NCBI GenBank assembly: GCA_000432155.1
Contig: FR888501.1
Coordinates: 24,862 to 88,861, forward strand
Direction of reading: 5' to 3'
Length of the DNA stretch: 64,000 nt
Source of the DNA: Eubacterium sp. CAG:274
GTDB taxonomy: Bacteria > Bacillota > Clostridia > Lachnospirales > CAG-274
Both the position numbers and the translations under genes were made by a program. Below, one piece after another: positions 42,563 through 50,963 of this stretch. The notes beneath the pieces were generated by a model, which was not told the origin of the DNA, did no database searches, and saw only the letters and a program-made list of their open reading frames with translations. Each line of letters starts with the position of its first letter. Within the stretch, counting starts at the first letter, position 1.

Positions 42563-44524
42563 TTATTTTGTCTGATTTGTAGTTGTTTCGGTAGAATTTT
42601 CTTTAGCCTCTTTGTTTTTCATTCCACTATTATTTTCTCTATTTTCTCCTCTGGGTCCACCAAATCCACCATCAGTACCTCTTTCAGCCCTTACCTCTCC
42701 AGTATCAGTAATACTTGTAATATTTGATGTAGGAGTAAAAGTACAAAGTTTTTCAGCACCTGTTATTGTGCCAGAACTATAATAACCGTTTGCACATTCT
42801 CCTGCTATTGTTCCACCTACAGAAACAGTAAATTTTTTATTTTTTAAGATATTGCTATTTGAAATAACTATATTTTGAAAATCTTTTGTAGGTTTATACG
42901 CACAAATTAATTTACCACTCTCATCTGTTATACTAATCAATGTATTTGCTTTTTGAATTTCAGTAAAATATAAATTAAGAGTTGACTTATTATCATTTGC
43001 TGTTATCGCCTGAACCATACCAGAACTACCTGCAGCAACAAGTGTACCACCTGTAATTGTTGCTGTATGGTCATAATCTAAAGCACCATCTCCATTACTT
43101 GTAGGTCCATCTACTAAAACAGTACCACCTGTCATAGTAATACTACCATTAGAATCAAGGCCATCTCCTCTAGCATTTACATATGTTGTACCACCTGTAA
43201 TATTAAGTAAACCGTTACTATCATTTACATTTATGCCGTCATCTGATGCTACTACACTAATATCTCCACCCTCAATATTTATATTAACACCTTCAAGCCC
43301 TTCATAACTCTTTTGTATATCTATAGTTCCGCCTGTAATTGTAAGCTCTGTGTCTGAGTGTATTCCGTCATCTCCGGATAAAGCAGTAATTTTACCGTCA
43401 CTTATTTTTATAACTCCACCAGCATGTAATGTATCGTCTGCACAATCTAAATTAAAAGTGCCAGAAGTAATTGTTAAATTTCCACCTGCTTTAAGTCCTT
43501 TTGTACTTACACTTTCTTCTTCAGATGTTGTTTCGCTGTTTTCTTCTTTTTTCTCATTATCATTCTTTTTCTCGGTATTATTATTCTCAGGCATTTTTGG
43601 CAACTGACCATTTTCCATTTTCGGTGGTTCAGGTATTTCTCCGTTATCATCAGGAGGCGTCATACCCTCTCCCTTATCACCATCAGGTCTTGGGCCACCT
43701 CCAAAACCTTCATTATGTGTCTTTGTAGATTTTTCATTACCTCCACCAGAAATAACAGTAAAATCTCCTTCATTTATTGTTAAATTTGTTTCAGCTTGAA
43801 TAGCATCTTCTCCTGATGTAATATTAAATGCACCTCCATCAATCAATATATAACCTTTTTCTTCACTTTTATCATTATTTGATTTGATACCATCTGCTCC
43901 ACTTGTAATAGTTATTTTACCATCTTTTACTGTTAAAGAATCTTTACCCTGTATACCATCGTTGTCTGAAGTAATATTTATAGTACCATTTTCTATCACT
44001 AAATCATCCTTTGATTTAATACCATCATTTTCATTTGCTGTAATTTTAAGTGAACCTGTACCAGCAATTACAAGATTATCTTGAGCGTAAATAGCTGAAT
44101 TTTCCTTTTCAACATTTGTTGCTGTATCTGTTAATGTATTTGTTGACTTATCTGCCAAATATACAACTGTAGTTCCTGATTGTTTTGAATAAATTGGAGC
44201 TGATGTTGAACAATTTATATTTGCATTATCTAATATAAGAGTTACTGTATCATCCTTACCTGCATTTACAATTATTTGTCCGTTATTAAGTGTACCTGTA
44301 ATCCTATAAGTACCTGCAGACTTAATTGTAATTGTTGAATTTTTTACATCAACATTAGCACTATTAGACTGTGCTGTACTTCCTTTAAGAGAAATTGTTT
44401 TACTATTATCTATTGAATAAGAATATTCTAAATTTGTATCTTCAGCATAAGTACAACTTGTTGCACCAATAGAACATACCATACAAGCTATAACTGTAAC
44501 AGCCAAAATTATTTTTTTCTTCAT
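42563..44524 (-). CDS. Secreted carbohydrate-binding beta-helix protein (Cthe_2159 family)
   Basis: 653 residues. Signal peptide MKKKIILAVTVIACMVCSIG, then right-handed beta-helix repeats with a recurring NDGI/DDGI/ADGIKS rung motif (for example GTINITSDNDGIQGKDSL and GDISVVASDDGINVND). A Pro/Glu-rich, low-complexity linker at about 250-340 splits the helix, and a Glu/Asn-rich tail ends the protein. Family members bind polygalacturonate or cellulose and calcium at the cell surface. It is monocistronic, with its own promoter. Confidence 0.85.
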   Translation of the reverse strand: MKKKIILAVTVIACMVCSIGATSCTYAEDTNLEYSYSIDNSKTISLKGSTAQSNSANVDVKNSTITIKSAGTYRITGTLNNGQIIVNAGKDDTVTLILDNANINCSTSAPIYSKQSGTTVVYLADKSTNTLTDTATNVEKENSAIYAQDNLVIAGTGSLKITANENDGIKSKDDLVIENGTINITSDNDGIQGKDSLTVKDGKITITSGADGIKSNNDKSEEKGYILIDGGAFNITSGEDAIQAETNLTINEGDFTVISGGGNEKSTKTHNEGFGGGPRPDGDKGEGMTPPDDNGEIPEPPKMENGQLPKMPENNNTEKKNDNEKKEENSETTSEEESVSTKGLKAGGNLTITSGTFNLDCADDTLHAGGVIKISDGKITALSGDDGIHSDTELTITGGTIDIQKSYEGLEGVNINIEGGDISVVASDDGINVNDSNGLLNITGGTTYVNARGDGLDSNGSITMTGGTVLVDGPTSNGDGALDYDHTATITGGTLVAAGSSGMVQAITANDNKSTLNLYFTEIQKANTLISITDESGKLICAYKPTKDFQNIVISNSNILKNKKFTVSVGGTIAGECANGYYSSGTITGAEKLCTFTPTSNITSITDTGEVRAERGTDGGFGGPRGENRENNSGMKNKEAKENSTETTTNQTK

Positions 44525-44554
44525 ATTTTCTACCTCCTTTGATTTTGTAAGCGT

Positions 44555-44583
44555 ATAATAACCCTAAAAAATCAAAAGGTCAA
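44555..44583 (-). promoter_or_regulatory. Promoter of the beta-helix protein gene
   Basis: TTGACC (44578-44583), 17 bp, TATTAT (44555-44560) on the minus strand, with AAAGGAGG before the ATG at 44524. Confidence 0.7.
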
Positions 44584-44633
44584 TAGGTTTTTCCGTACTT
44601 TAATTGTTCTCTAATCATTTTATAATTTAGGTC

Positions 44634-44661
44634 AAAAAAAGACTGCTGAAACCAGCAGTCT
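44634..44661 (-). terminator. Terminator of the nadD-rsfS operon
   Basis: GACTGCTG pairs with CAGCAGTC around a 4-base loop, followed by seven Ts on the minus strand. Confidence 0.9.
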
Positions 44662-44673
44662 AAGAATTTAATA

Positions 44674-45039
44674 TTACTTTAAATCATCTTCTGAAACGAT
44701 TTTTGCATCGCCCCAAAGTCTTTCGAGATTATAAAAATCTCTATCTTCTTTATTAAACAAATGAACAACAATATTTCCGAAATCAAGTAATATCCAAGAT
44801 TTACTCTGTACACCTTCAGAGTGATTAAGTCTAAAACCTACTTTATAAAGCTGTTCATCAACTTCATCAGTCATAGCTCTTAATTGATTAGGATTTGAAG
44901 CACTAGCAATAATAAAATAATCTGCAACGCTTGATATTTTCTTAATATCAAGAACCTTAATATCAATAGCAAATTTATCTTCTAACGCCTTATAAGCAAC
45001 CTTAACAGCTTCAAATATGTTGTTGTTTTCTTCTGTCAT
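44674..45039 (-). CDS. rsfS: Ribosome silencing factor RsfS
   Basis: About 121 residues (MTEENNNIFEAVKVAYKALED), with the family core KKISSVADYFIIASASNPNQLRAM and LLDFGNIVVHLFNKEDRDFY NLE-type end. It binds ribosomal protein L14 and blocks subunit joining when nutrients are short. ATG at 45039 has GAGGAGG 6 bases upstream; it overlaps the end of the nadD-yqeK gene by design. Confidence 0.95.
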   Translation of the reverse strand: MTEENNNIFEAVKVAYKALEDKFAIDIKVLDIKKISSVADYFIIASASNPNQLRAMTDEVDEQLYKVGFRLNHSEGVQSKSWILLDFGNIVVHLFNKEDRDFYNLERLWGDAKIVSEDDLK

Positions 45040-45040
45040 T

Positions 45041-46252
45041 TTATTCCTCCTCTTCGAAATCATACAATGCCTCGTAACTTAGAGGATGTATAACTCGACC
45101 TTTGGCTGTATTATATTCCAAAGTATTTTTTAATGCAAATTTCATAGCCTTATCTATATCAATATAGGATAATTCTCTTATTTCTTTAAGTCCACTATAG
45201 TATTCTCTATTAGGCTCTATACAATCAGCAATGTATACTATTTTTTCAAGCAAAGACATTCCTGCTCTACCTGTAGTATGATACTTTATAGCATTTAAAA
45301 TATCATCATCTGTAATTCCAAAATCTCTTTCAGCCATCTTAGCTCCTAAAAAACTATGGGTAAGAGCTGGCTGTTCATAGAGAACAGGATCCATTTCTAC
45401 AGAATATTTCTCACAAAGCTGTAATTGTTCATGAGGTGTAAAACATTTTGCACAATCATGAAGAAGTCCCGCAATATAAGCCTTATATTCGTCTTCTCCG
45501 TATAACTTAGCCAATTTCTGTGCTTCTTCTGCTACACCTTGAGTATGTCTGAAACGCTTTGGTGTAAGCAAGCTATGAATTTTCTTGTTTATCTCCATTA
45601 CCTGAGGAGTATTTGAGCTATCATCTGTATACAAACCAAATTTATAAATATACTGTTCAACAGCCTGTGGAACAAGATATTTTATAGTCTTACCAGCAAT
45701 AAGTCTGTTTCTTATATCAGTTGAAGATATGGACAAAGCAGGTATTTCAAGAAAATGTATTCTTGCCTTAAAATTATCATTTAATTCATTTATTTTCTTT
45801 TGTAAACCAGTTTTATCATAACCTGGTCTTGTACAAGCAACAAATTCACAAAGTTCCAAAAGCTCCTTTGGATTTTTCCAAGTCAATATTTCTTCAACAG
45901 CATCAGCACCAGTTATAAAATAAATCTTACAATCTTTTTTACAAACATTATGAAGTTCCTTTATTGTATCAATAGTATAAGTTGTTCCCTCTCTATCAAT
46001 TTCCATTCTTGAAACTTCAAAATCTTGATTATTAACTGTCGCAAGCACGCACATAAGGTATCTATGTTCATTATACATAGGATTTGTTTCTTTATGTGGT
46101 GGTTGACCTGTAGGTATAAAAAGGACTCTATCTACACCAAATTCCTGACGCACAGCTTCAGCAGCTACAAGATGGCCATGATGTATAGGGTCAAATGTGC
46201 CACCCATTACTGCAATTTTGTCATAACTTTTTAATTCAGACAACTGTTTCAT
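45041..46252 (-). CDS. nadD: NadD-YqeK fusion: nicotinate-nucleotide adenylyltransferase plus HD hydrolase
   Basis: 403 residues. Residues 1-210 are NadD, with GGTFDPIHHGHLVAAE at 16-31 and the SSTDIRNRL motif near 200, forming deamido-NAD from nicotinate mononucleotide. Residues 215-403 are a YqeK-type HD-domain protein (RFRHTQGVAEEA, GLLHDCAKCFTP, ALTHSFLGAK), the family that splits diadenosine tetraphosphate. In Bacillus the two are separate adjacent genes. No stop or ribosome site separates them here. Confidence 0.93.
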   Translation of the reverse strand: MKQLSELKSYDKIAVMGGTFDPIHHGHLVAAEAVRQEFGVDRVLFIPTGQPPHKETNPMYNEHRYLMCVLATVNNQDFEVSRMEIDREGTTYTIDTIKELHNVCKKDCKIYFITGADAVEEILTWKNPKELLELCEFVACTRPGYDKTGLQKKINELNDNFKARIHFLEIPALSISSTDIRNRLIAGKTIKYLVPQAVEQYIYKFGLYTDDSSNTPQVMEINKKIHSLLTPKRFRHTQGVAEEAQKLAKLYGEDEYKAYIAGLLHDCAKCFTPHEQLQLCEKYSVEMDPVLYEQPALTHSFLGAKMAERDFGITDDDILNAIKYHTTGRAGMSLLEKIVYIADCIEPNREYYSGLKEIRELSYIDIDKAMKFALKNTLEYNTAKGRVIHPLSYEALYDFEEEE

Positions 46253-46266
46253 AGACCTTACCTCTT

Positions 46267-47109
46267 TTAGGCTTCATCATAAATCTTCTGTAAGTATTCA
46301 CAATCACTTGCATAACGAGCTTCGTTAGAGTTTTCAATAAGCATTGTAATATATGGCTTATACTGTTTAAAGAGCTTGAATAAATGCTTATAGTTTAATA
46401 AACCTTCCCCAACCTGTTCAAATGCTACATCACCATTTTCATCAATTTTGAAATCCTTAATATGTGCAACAGTAATTCTATCTCCATAAAGCTTAAATGC
46501 CTTATCAAAAACTGCTTCCTGTTCCTTGTAGTTATTTCTATCAAGAAGATTTACAGCATCTAAAATTACTTCAACATTTGGAGAATCAATATCATCTAAA
46601 AATCTCTGCATCATTTCAGGTGAATAAAGTGTATGAGTAGCAACACCCTCAACACCAATGATAACACCAAGTTTTTCAGCGGCAGCTACAAGAGGACGCA
46701 TAGTTTTAAGTAATCTCTGATAGCAAGTTTCTGTATATGTACCTGGCACAATATTAAAATCTTCATCAAGACGACCAGTTTCAGTGCCAACCATATCAGC
46801 ACCAATAGACTTAGCATATCTTAAATGCTCAATAAATCTAGTCATTTCTGCCTGTCTTTTTTCTTCGTTAGGGTTTGTAGGGTTAATATAACAACCTAAA
46901 ACTGAAACATGAACACCGGCGTCTTTAAGCTTTTTATCTACAAAATGAGCCAAACCACCACTATAATTGCCAACTGAAAAATCTACATCAGCAATAGACT
47001 TTTTCAATGCAAGCTGAACACATTCAATTTTATTTTCCTGAAGTTTAGTCATAAGGTCATCAATTTTACCTTTTGCAACTAAATCATGACATCTCATACC
47101 AAATCCCAT
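46267..47109 (-). CDS. Sugar phosphate isomerase/epimerase (xylose-isomerase-like TIM barrel)
   Basis: 280 residues of the AP_endonuc_2 TIM-barrel fold. Metal-site residues are visible in GVEGVATHTLYSPE (Glu), EVILDAVNLLDRNNY (Asp), VAHIKDFK (His) and MLIENSNEARYA (Glu). The substrate is unknown; the family includes L-xylulose 5-phosphate epimerases, inosose dehydratases and tagatose epimerases. It stands 14 bases upstream of nadD but is probably transcribed with it only by chance of position. Confidence 0.85.
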   Translation of the reverse strand: MGFGMRCHDLVAKGKIDDLMTKLQENKIECVQLALKKSIADVDFSVGNYSGGLAHFVDKKLKDAGVHVSVLGCYINPTNPNEEKRQAEMTRFIEHLRYAKSIGADMVGTETGRLDEDFNIVPGTYTETCYQRLLKTMRPLVAAAEKLGVIIGVEGVATHTLYSPEMMQRFLDDIDSPNVEVILDAVNLLDRNNYKEQEAVFDKAFKLYGDRITVAHIKDFKIDENGDVAFEQVGEGLLNYKHLFKLFKQYKPYITMLIENSNEARYASDCEYLQKIYDEA

Positions 47110-47244
47110 TTATATCACCTCGTTTAAGTATTTGTATTGATTATAACATATTTTACCTCAATACGGAAGTAAATTATTAAATTAAATTTACCATATTTTC
47201 TTAAAACAATATTAACCAAAACAAATTTTTAGATTTTTGCACTA

Positions 47245-47273
47245 AAAAATCTGCCTTTTTAAAGCAGATTTTT
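47245..47273 (-). terminator. Terminator of the sporulation/division cluster
   Basis: AAAAATCTGC and GCAGATTTTT form a 10-bp stem right after the divIC stop, with Ts on the minus strand. Confidence 0.85.
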
Positions 47274-47714
47274 CTATTCGCCATCTGATGTAGAAGCACT
47301 TGTAGTTGTTAATGGACTACTTGTTGTGTTTTCATCTTGATTATCATCAACAAAAACAATTTCATTTGGCTTTACCATATTAAGTTTTTCCCTTGCAATC
47401 TTCTCAATAACTTCTGGGCTATCTTGATTATCTGCCTCATTTGTAAGACGCTTTTTTATCTTTTCTTGTTGTGAAAGCTGAACCTTAACATCTTTTTCCT
47501 GTGCATTAAGGTCAAGTTTAACTTGATACTGAGCAAAAAGACTTATTACAAAAACAACTGTAATAAACGCCATACAAACACTATACGCCATATTAGTTTT
47601 TGTTCTTTTCTTTTCTACTTTTTTTGCACTTGCTTTCTTTGTTGTTTGTTTTTTTACGGAAGCTTTTTTCTTTACTGAAGTTTTTTTCGCCTTTTCCGCT
47701 TTTCTTTTTTTCAT
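47274..47714 (-). CDS. divIC: Septum formation initiator (DivIC/FtsB-like)
   Basis: 146 residues. A Lys-rich cytoplasmic N terminus (about 1-40), one membrane helix (YSVCMAFITVVFVISLFA), a coiled coil (KDVKVQLSQQEKIKKRL) and the conserved IEKIAREKLNMVKPNEIVF end. It acts in the divisome with FtsL and FtsQ/DivIB. The N-terminal 41 codons overlap the 3' end of yabQ in another frame. Confidence 0.9.
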   Translation of the reverse strand: MKKRKAEKAKKTSVKKKASVKKQTTKKASAKKVEKKRTKTNMAYSVCMAFITVVFVISLFAQYQVKLDLNAQEKDVKVQLSQQEKIKKRLTNEADNQDSPEVIEKIAREKLNMVKPNEIVFVDDNQDENTTSSPLTTTSASTSDGE

Positions 47715-48204
47715 TTAAGACACTCCTAAAATACGGACTAATCAATTTCCTCTTTATTTTCTCACATTTTTTAGAAATTTTCAAGTTATTTTCACAAAAA
47801 ACATAAACAAATTTCAACATTCTTTTCAAAATTCCAGTTGAAAATGTAATTGGTAAAGCTAAAATATTTAATACCATTTTTAATATCTTTAAAATTAAAT
47901 CTATTAAAGGTATCATTAAGCTATGTATTATATTAGCAACAAAAAAATAATATATTATCATCGCTAAAAAAAGACTTATTAAAAAAAATGGTCTAATCTC
48001 CCCATAATTCACTTTTAAACAACATAGGAATACTACAAGTCCATATATAACCCAAAATAAATAATCCTCTAAATATTCTACAAATTTTGAATGAACAATA
48101 TACAGCCTTATTATTCTTATAATGTCATACACAAAAGCTCCGACAACACCTAAGAAAAAGCCTACACAAGCCAGCTGAATTTGAAAATTCATTGAAAGTA
48201 TCAT
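47593..48204 (-). CDS. yabQ: Spore cortex protein YabQ
   Basis: 203 residues. YabQ core of membrane helices (QLACVGFFLGVVGAFVYDII; LEDYLFWVIYGLVVFLCC; IRPFFLISLFLAMIIYYFF) followed by a Lys-rich hydrophilic tail. YabQ is needed for cortex assembly during sporulation. The tail (about the last 40 codons, 47593-47714) overlaps the start of divIC in a different frame. Confidence 0.88.
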   Translation of the reverse strand: MILSMNFQIQLACVGFFLGVVGAFVYDIIRIIRLYIVHSKFVEYLEDYLFWVIYGLVVFLCCLKVNYGEIRPFFLISLFLAMIIYYFFVANIIHSLMIPLIDLILKILKMVLNILALPITFSTGILKRMLKFVYVFCENNLKISKKCEKIKRKLISPYFRSVLNEKKKSGKGEKNFSKEKSFRKKTNNKESKCKKSRKEKNKN

Positions 48205-48212
48205 ATAAGCAC

Positions 48213-48485
48213 CTACTTAAAGAGTTTAGCAAAGAAAGAATTTTTCTGCATACCTTCATCATCGTCATACATAAGGGAAGTAACATTACCATCAATATTT
48301 AAAGTACCCTTTTCAAGATTTAGAGAATTAATATGCAGTTTATCCCCTCTTATAATTAAAACTCCCATTGTAGTTTGAGCCACTATATTTTCTTCATCAA
48401 AACTTATTACATCTGTTATTCCTGTGGCATTTATTTTTTCTCTACGAGTCAATGTCAAACCATGTGAAGTCATTTCGTCTGTCAT
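48213..48485 (-). CDS. yabP: Sporulation protein YabP
   Basis: 90 residues starting MTDEMTSHGLTLTRREKI, with the YabP/YqfC core ISFDEENIVAQTTMGVLII and LNLEKGTLNIDG. Part of the conserved rqcP-yabP-yabQ-divIC string. The frame opens earlier at 48503, but ATG 48485 fits the family. Confidence 0.92.
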   Translation of the reverse strand: MTDEMTSHGLTLTRREKINATGITDVISFDEENIVAQTTMGVLIIRGDKLHINSLNLEKGTLNIDGNVTSLMYDDDEGMQKNSFFAKLFK

Positions 48486-48533
48486 ATATATAACTCCTAT
48501 CAAATTTTCAATGATAAGAATATATATGAAATT

Positions 48534-48773
48534 TTAAAGATTTTTATACATAGCTTGGGCGTTTTCTTTTCTTACTACTTCAGCTGTTGATTCTACCTGA
48601 ACTTTAACTGTGTTATTACCAAATGTAATTTCAATAACATCACCAACCTTCACTTCAAGCCCCGCCTTTGCAACTTTGCCATTTACAGTAACTCTGCCTG
48701 CATCGCATGCTTCATTTGCAACTGTTCTTCTTTTAATTATTCTACTTACTTTTAAATACTTATCTAATCTCAT
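48534..48773 (-). CDS. rqcP: S4-domain RNA-binding protein RqcP
   Basis: 79 residues, a single S4 domain: MRLDKYLKVSRIIKRRTVAN, GRVTVNGKVAKAGLEVKVGD. RqcP (YabO/YlmH-like) binds 50S subunits stalled with nascent chains and helps RqcH add Ala tails. Conserved next to hup and mazG in Firmicutes, as here. Confidence 0.93.
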   Translation of the reverse strand: MRLDKYLKVSRIIKRRTVANEACDAGRVTVNGKVAKAGLEVKVGDVIEITFGNNTVKVQVESTAEVVRKENAQAMYKNL

Positions 48774-48797
48774 TTTCTACCTCCGTTCAATAAACAA

Positions 48798-48830
48798 ATA
48801 CAGGGTGTCAACAATGTCAACACCCTGTAT
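48798..48830 (-). terminator. Terminator of hup
   Basis: ATACAGGGTGT pairs with ACACCCTGTAT around an 11-base loop; on the minus strand it is followed by TTTGTTTATT. It may be partial, since rqcP lies downstream. Confidence 0.7.
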
Positions 48831-48918
48831 TATCAGGTAAGATTACCAAAGATATTCGTGTCAAGCCACAGCAAGACACTAACAATCAATGATGCACGAA
48901 CACATCATAGTTAAAAAA

Positions 48919-49194
48919 TTACTTATTTACAGCATCCTTTAAAGCCTTACCAGCCTTGAATCTAGGAGCCTTTGAAGCAGCAATCTGAATCTTTTCACCA
49001 CTCTGAGGATTAACACCTTCGTGAGCAGCTCTTTCCTTAACATCAAAAGTACCGAAACCAACTAATCTAACTTCGCCACCTGCAACTAATTCAGCAGTAA
49101 CAGCTTCTTCGAAAGCCTTTAAAGCCTTTTCAGCATCAACTTTCTTTATTTCTGCCTTTTCTGCAATCTTAGCAACTAATTCTGTCTTGTTCAT
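48919..49194 (-). CDS. hup: HU family DNA-binding protein
   Basis: 91 residues, MNKTELVAKIAEKAEIKKVD start and the HU signature GFGTFDVKERAAHEGVNPQSG. A histone-like dimer that bends DNA. AAGGAGGATG precedes the ATG. It has its own terminator, so it is likely the most strongly expressed gene of this cluster. Confidence 0.97.
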   Translation of the reverse strand: MNKTELVAKIAEKAEIKKVDAEKALKAFEEAVTAELVAGGEVRLVGFGTFDVKERAAHEGVNPQSGEKIQIAASKAPRFKAGKALKDAVNK

Positions 49195-49306
49195 TCAAAC
49201 ATCCTCCTTAATTTAAAAATGGGGCAACCTTTCCCCTTATTCTTTAATATTGCTGACGCAAGTACATCAAATTTAAACCCGTTATTTAAAAAGAATTTCA
49301 AGGGAA

Positions 49307-50011
49307 TTAAAATTGCTCGTCAACACCTTCAAGATTATTTATATATGTTTTGATGGCATTTGTCAAGGCAATTTCGCTATTTTGCTTGAAAAACTTTGAA
49401 ATTCTTATTAATTCAAGAAAGCAATTTCCAATTATTTCCTCTTTTTCCGTTTTCTCCGAGATGTTATTTTCTTTTATCTTCTGTAATTCTATTTCCAAAT
49501 TATTAATAGAATCAGTCAAATTAATATTTTCAAGACCTAATTTTGTGGCTTTTGATACAGTTTTATCGCCTTTAATTAATGCTGGAAGTGCATTTGGAAT
49601 ACTTTCTAATACATCTTTTTTAGTATTATATCCTTTTTCTTTTTTCTTTAATACTTCCCAACTTTTTGAAACATCTTGAGGAGTATCTGCACTTTCATCA
49701 GCAAAAACATGAGGATGTCTATATATCATTTTTGCTGTAACATTATTTACAACATCTGAAAAATCAAACTTATTTTCCCTTTCTGCCAATTTGGAATGAA
49801 ATATAATTTGAAATAGTACATCTCCAAGCTCTTCACAAAGATTTTCACTATCTTTATTATCAATAGCCTCTACAACTTCATAACTTTCCTCTATAAGATA
49901 ATTTTTAAGCGTTTCGTGAGTTTGTACTTTGTCCCATGGGCAACCATTTTCAGCAAGCAAACTCTCCATTACATTATTCAAGTCAGTCATATTATATTTT
50001 CTATTCTTCAA
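49307..50011 (-). CDS. mazG: Nucleoside triphosphate pyrophosphohydrolase MazG
   Basis: About 234 residues. The MazG NTP site CPWDKVQTHETLKNYLIEESYE VVEA-type core is near residue 25 and EELGDVLFQIIFHSKLAE near 60, with a degenerate second domain at the C terminus. It removes non-canonical NTPs. TTG at 50011 follows GAGGTG by 6 bases; the ATG at 49990 is the alternative. Confidence 0.92.
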   Translation of the reverse strand: MKNRKYNMTDLNNVMESLLAENGCPWDKVQTHETLKNYLIEESYEVVEAIDNKDSENLCEELGDVLFQIIFHSKLAERENKFDFSDVVNNVTAKMIYRHPHVFADESADTPQDVSKSWEVLKKKEKGYNTKKDVLESIPNALPALIKGDKTVSKATKLGLENINLTDSINNLEIELQKIKENNISEKTEKEEIIGNCFLELIRISKFFKQNSEIALTNAIKTYINNLEGVDEQF

Positions 50012-50145
50012 AATAATCACCTCTAAACAAGTATTTTTAATATATTATTAAGTTTTCTATTTTTCTATTTACATTAACACATAAAAGTGATAAGGTTTAC
50101 CTAAAAGTGGAGCAAATCCACAAAACATTATTAGGAGGCATTTAT

Positions 50146-50454
50146 ATGTATTGCAAACATTGTGGAAAGTCAATAGATGACAATTCCGTTTTCTGTACAT
50201 ACTGTGGAAAGCCTGTGCAGACATTACAGCACACATTTACTGTAAATCCATTACCTGACGATAACAATATTATTCAAAAACCCGTTTCTGCTATTGAATA
50301 TGAAGACGGTTTCTTTTTCAGGAATGTTCCTGTTTCAAAGAAAATTGCATTGGCAATTTTAGCTTTTATTTGCTGTATTATTATCGCTTGTATAACATTT
50401 GTAGTTTGTCATCCAGAAAATATAGAACAACTTATTGGTTTAATCATAGGTTAA
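50146..50454 (+). CDS. Zinc-ribbon membrane protein
   Basis: 102 residues. N-terminal zinc ribbon with two CxxC pairs (YCKHCGKSI, FCTYCGKPV), a linker, and one membrane helix near the C terminus (IALAILAFICCIIIACITFV). The function is unknown; such proteins are common and poorly studied in Clostridia. ATG 50146 has AGGAGG 7 bases upstream. One of only three plus-strand genes in the window. Confidence 0.8.
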   Translation: MYCKHCGKSIDDNSVFCTYCGKPVQTLQHTFTVNPLPDDNNIIQKPVSAIEYEDGFFFRNVPVSKKIALAILAFICCIIIACITFVVCHPENIEQLIGLIIG

Positions 50455-50465
50455 TTTATACTAAA

Positions 50466-50494
50466 GCTGCTCAAATATCTTTGGGCAGTTTTTT
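50466..50494 (+). terminator. Terminator of the zinc-ribbon gene
   Basis: CTGCTCAAA pairs with TTTGGGCAG (one G-U) and is followed by TTTTTT on the plus strand. Confidence 0.85.
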
Positions 50495-50552
50495 ATAGTG
50501 AACCGGAAAGGTAAATCCGATACCTTAAACTGGTCAAAGTACAAATTAATAA

Positions 50553-50579
50553 TAAAAAAAGTCCGGCAATAAGCCGAAC
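50553..50579 (-). terminator. Terminator of the SRP RNA
   Basis: GTTCGGC pairs with GCCGGAC (one G-U) and is followed by seven Ts on the minus strand, just after the 3' end of the RNA. Confidence 0.9.
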
Positions 50580-50589
50580 ATACATACTT

Positions 50590-50866
50590 TTTAAAATCCT
50601 GTGCATTTCCCATCGACAACAGACTCCAAGCGTTACAATGACAACTGACTCAGGTCAAGCTACCTTACGGCACATAGAATTACTTGCTTAGTGCTGCTTT
50701 CTCTCGAATCTGACACGGTTCACAAGACCCTATTGCGTAAGACTCCACCCTCAACACCAGTTGGCAAGGTCAGACCTCAAAGGCTGAAGCCTCAAAAGAA
50801 ACATCATCTCTGCTACAGCGGATTGCAGATACAAGGCACCGCTACCTCCCCGACTAGCACAGGACA
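50590..50866 (-). ncRNA. ffs: Signal recognition particle RNA, large Firmicutes type
   Basis: About 275 bases. The 5' end GTCCTGTGC pairs with GCACAGGAT at the 3' end. The 5' Alu-like domain (GTGCTAGTCGGGGAGGTAGC) is present, as in Bacillus-type long SRP RNA. The SRP54-binding helix 8 is seen as GTGTCAG...AGCAGCACTAAG, with a TTC-GAGA-GAA hairpin, a GNRA tetraloop. A consensus promoter (50873-50901) and terminator (50553-50579) frame it. It lies next to tadA, a common neighbour of ffs in Firmicutes. Confidence 0.95.
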
Positions 50867-50872
50867 TTGTTT

Positions 50873-50901
50873 ATTATATTATATTTTTAATCAAATGTCA
50901 A
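50873..50901 (-). promoter_or_regulatory. SRP RNA promoter
   Basis: TTGACA (50896-50901), 17 bp, TATAAT (50873-50878) on the minus strand: a full consensus promoter, as expected for a stable RNA. Confidence 0.9.
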
Positions 50902-50963
50902 CTATTTTATAGATTATAAAATACCATTGTTTTTTCTATTTTTCAACATATGCAAATGTACTT

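Noticed and set aside
43350..43728. Plus-strand ORFs opposite the beta-helix protein
   Set aside because: They arise from the repetitive coding sequence of the real gene on the other strand.
50495..50552. Possible tRNA or second small RNA next to the SRP RNA
   Set aside because: No cloverleaf, T-loop or CCA end; only the SRP terminator and the convergent terminator are supported.
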